A stretch of 64,000 bases of DNA from Bacteroidota bacterium (GTDB lineage: Bacteria; Bacteroidota; Bacteroidia; UKL13-3): positions 81,819 through 145,818 of the forward strand of contig CANHGM010000003.1 in the NCBI GenBank assembly GCA_947460345.1. The letters run 5' to 3'. The notes below the pieces were generated by a model. It saw only the letters and a program-made list of their open reading frames with translations, was not told where the DNA came from and did not search any database. Both the position numbers and the translations under genes were made by a program. Positions within the stretch are counted from its first letter, which is position 1, and each line of letters opens with the position of its first letter. Shown here in pieces: positions 62,364 to 64,000 of this stretch.

Positions 62364-63014
62364 TTAATCTTTCCATAGGTATGGAAATAAAAAATAAGCC
62401 ATGGTTGCAATGAAGATATTTAACAATATTAACAAACCTATATCTTGATACAACAAACTACTATCTATACCATCCATTGCTTTTTTACTAGCTTTAATTG
62501 CAATTAATAACATAGGTAATACTACTGGAAAGCTCAATAAAGGCATCAATAAATATCCGTTTCCGGCTTTACTGGCAATGGCACTCATCATGGTAAGTAC
62601 CGCTGCATAGCCTACAGAAGTGAGCACAATAATTAAAGAATATCTAAAAACAAACTCAACAGGAAACCCATTAAATACACCATAAAAAAACAGACTTAGA
62701 ATAGCTACAACTATCATTAATAATGCGTTGTAAAACATTTTAGATAAGATATAGTGATGAGGTGAGGCTAAAGTATACATATACAAATTTTTGCCTCTGG
62801 AATCTTGTATAAAACTTCTACCAATGGCTGTGATAGCACTAAATACTAATAAAATCCAAAAGACAGCATTCCATGTTGCAGGATTCATCACTTTCATACA
62901 TAACTGAACTAAAAACACACTCGAAGCTACATGAAGTAATATGCCATTGATAGCAAACTTTTGCCTCCATTCTGATTTTAGTTGGTATGATAATAATGAT
63001 AAAAAAGCTGACAC
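62364..63014 (-). CDS. ccmB: heme exporter/cytochrome c maturation protein CcmB
   Basis: An ABC-2-type membrane subunit of the Ccm system. Six hydrophobic segments in 216 residues. The family pattern is FWILLVFSAITAIGRSFIQDSRGKNLYMYTLASPHHYILSKMFYNALL, including the conserved cytoplasmic region before the second pair of segments. The start is GTG. It is first in a minus-strand run with GT2 and hpt; ccmA and ccmC are not adjacent. It would serve multiheme cytochromes such as the one at 17.0 kb. Confidence 0.88.
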   Translation of the reverse strand: MSAFLSLLSYQLKSEWRQKFAINGILLHVASSVFLVQLCMKVMNPATWNAVFWILLVFSAITAIGRSFIQDSRGKNLYMYTLASPHHYILSKMFYNALLMIVVAILSLFFYGVFNGFPVEFVFRYSLIIVLTSVGYAAVLTMMSAIASKAGNGYLLMPLLSFPVVLPMLLIAIKASKKAMDGIDSSLLYQDIGLLILLNIFIATMAYFLFPYLWKD

Positions 63015-63037
63015 CGATATAAATATATATATTGCTG

Positions 63038-63045
63038 CAAATCTA
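63038..63045 (-). promoter_or_regulatory. -7 box of ccmB
   Basis: TAGATTTG on the minus strand, 23 nt before the GTG start. A TTTG (plus 63069-63072) lies 23 nt further upstream, a little wide for a -33 element. Confidence 0.45.
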
Positions 63046-63080
63046 TTCTATAGATTTAATAAAATAATCAAAAGATTCAA

Positions 63081-63115
63081 TAAAATAAAAAGCCTCAGAT
63101 TTCTCTGAGGCTTTT
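63081..63115 (-). terminator. intrinsic terminator of the T9SS gene at the window end
   Basis: AAAAGCCTCAGA (63088-63099), loop TTTC, TCTGAGGCTTTT (63104-63115). On the minus strand a T-rich run follows. Confidence 0.88.
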
Positions 63116-63145
63116 GAATATTTAAATTTTATTGAAATTAATAAA

Positions 63146-64000
63146 TTATTCTTTAACTACTTTGATTGTTTGGTTCATATTTTCTCCTTTTATAGAAATA
63201 ATATACATCCCAGAAGCCATTTGTTCGGTAGTTAAATTCATTATTGATTTCACACCATTCGATTCAAAATTATTAGTATATACTCTTCTTCCATTCATAT
63301 CATAACATTCGATAGAATAGTTACCATTTGGTAATTGTAATTCTAATGTTAAGTTTTCAGAAAATGGATTTGGATACACATTAATGTTTTTGTTATTTAT
63401 CATCTTATATTTTGAAGGTGAGATTATTTGTTTACCAACAAATACTGGAGATAAAGGTGCGTTTACAGAATCTGAAATAGTAAATTTAATAGGAGTAGTA
63501 GTTAGAGCAATATTATTGATATAAACTTTACCTGTGGCTGTATTTGCTGTGGTTGCTGTACAATTGTAATTTACCCATGTAGCACCCGTATCTATTGTTT
63601 TATATAGTTTCAAGTTGCTTCTAACAGCTCCAGCTAATTCAGTTGAATCATAGTTAAATTCAAAGAAATTGGTAGTGGTTGGGTTAGCTACAGCAATATT
63701 ATAATAACGTTTAGAACTATTACTTGAACCATGAGTGCTAATGGTATGTCCTCTAATAATTGATGTTGCACCAGTAGCACCACCCGTTGTCAATTTCAAA
63801 CCTAAACCAGCTATATTGTTATTAGTTAATGCTGAGCCAAAAGCTCTGGTTACTACTAAATAACCTGAATCTCCTTTGAATGTTTGATTAGCTGATTCAG
63901 AAATGCTAGCTGCTGTACCTAATGTTACTATTTTACCATTCAAATCTACATCTCCATTAGAAAGTGTTGCTGTTCCGTTTATCACAAAACTATTTCCTAA
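63146..64000 (-). CDS. T9SS type A sorting-domain protein, 5' end outside the window
   Basis: The frame stays open through the last base: the final codons give LGNSF directly before VINGTATL, so the GTG at 63985 is not the start. The visible 285 residues are Thr/Asn/Gly-rich beta repeats, and the last 80 form a T9SS sorting domain (INVYPNPFSENLTLELQL, then YDMNGRRVYTNNFES and GMYIISIKGENMNQTIKVVKE). A large exported surface protein or adhesin is likely. Size and N-terminal domains are unknown. Confidence 0.85.
   Translation of the reverse strand, partial: LGNSFVINGTATLSNGDVDLNGKIVTLGTAASISESANQTFKGDSGYLVVTRAFGSALTNNNIAGLGLKLTTGGATGATSIIRGHTISTHGSSNSSKRYYNIAVANPTTTNFFEFNYDSTELAGAVRSNLKLYKTIDTGATWVNYNCTATTANTATGKVYINNIALTTTPIKFTISDSVNAPLSPVFVGKQIISPSKYKMINNKNINVYPNPFSENLTLELQLPNGNYSIECYDMNGRRVYTNNFESNGVKSIMNLTTEQMASGMYIISIKGENMNQTIKVVKE

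Overview
The window is AT-rich chromosomal DNA from a member of the Bacteroidota. The evidence is the many promoters of the form TAnnTTTG directly upstream of genes, the almost complete lack of Shine-Dalgarno sequences, two proteins with type IX secretion (T9SS) C-terminal sorting domains, and Bacteroidota families such as DUF5686, DUF4294, DUF6580 and M1/M16 exported peptidases. No plasmid, phage, transposase or CRISPR signature is visible. I place it no lower than phylum/class. About 57 protein genes, one tRNA, some 11 intrinsic terminators and several small repeat families are supported.

Layout. 0-9.8 kb: an outer-membrane-associated M1 peptidase, then an unrecognised two-gene envelope module (exported six-cysteine coiled-coil protein plus TPR/beta-barrel protein) bracketed by REP-like repeats, then a DUF5686 protein. 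9.8-15 kb: alaS, a lone paaD, and rpsA with a textbook promoter and a rare strong Shine-Dalgarno. 15-16.4 kb: a gene-poor stretch holding dispersed hairpin repeats, a small orphan ORF and a cassette-like unit (a gene broken by one stop codon plus a 30-residue membrane peptide) bounded by inverted repeats. 16.4-24.3 kb: rhomboid protease, a seven-heme cytochrome/TPR protein, a WD40 protein, rimP-nusA behind a leader terminator, queA, and a glycosyltransferase. 24.4-32.4 kb: pdhB, deoxynucleoside kinase, a flippase, then a minus-strand run mtaB-lgt-DUF4294-trmB-glycosyltransferase. 32.6-43.3 kb: tRNA-Leu, tig (with a His-rich tail), clpP, a DUF2723-tail-like secreted TPR protein, a Cys/Met-metabolism PLP enzyme, a DUF6580 protein, an M16 peptidase, a lipoprotein and a YihY protein. 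43.3-49.4 kb: an ECF sigma/anti-sigma/periplasmic binding protein operon, a helix-hairpin-helix protein, an AlbA_2/HTH protein and a small secreted protein. 49.5-64 kb: kynU with a LysE exporter, grpE-dnaJ-PAP2, a T9SS cargo protein, a HEAT/DUF1015/unknown operon, LptF/G with a glycosyltransferase, a ccmB-GT2-hpt operon, and a T9SS protein cut by the window end.

Functional themes are protein synthesis and quality control (alaS, rpsA, tRNA, rimP, nusA, tig, clpP, grpE, dnaJ), tRNA modification (queA, trmB, mtaB), envelope construction (lgt, LptF/G, flippase, five glycosyltransferases, peptidases, T9SS cargo) and cytochrome biogenesis (ccmB, seven-heme cytochrome). The regulatory layer is informative: -7 boxes often sit only 5-8 nt from the start codon (probable leaderless mRNAs), about a quarter of genes begin with GTG or TTG, convergent genes share bidirectional terminators, and the rimP-nusA leader carries an intrinsic terminator that could be an autoregulatory attenuator.

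The best candidates for something undescribed are the 3.8-7.1 kb envelope module, the 15.78-16.21 kb cassette-like unit, and the rimP-nusA leader attenuator. Each is inference from sequence alone.
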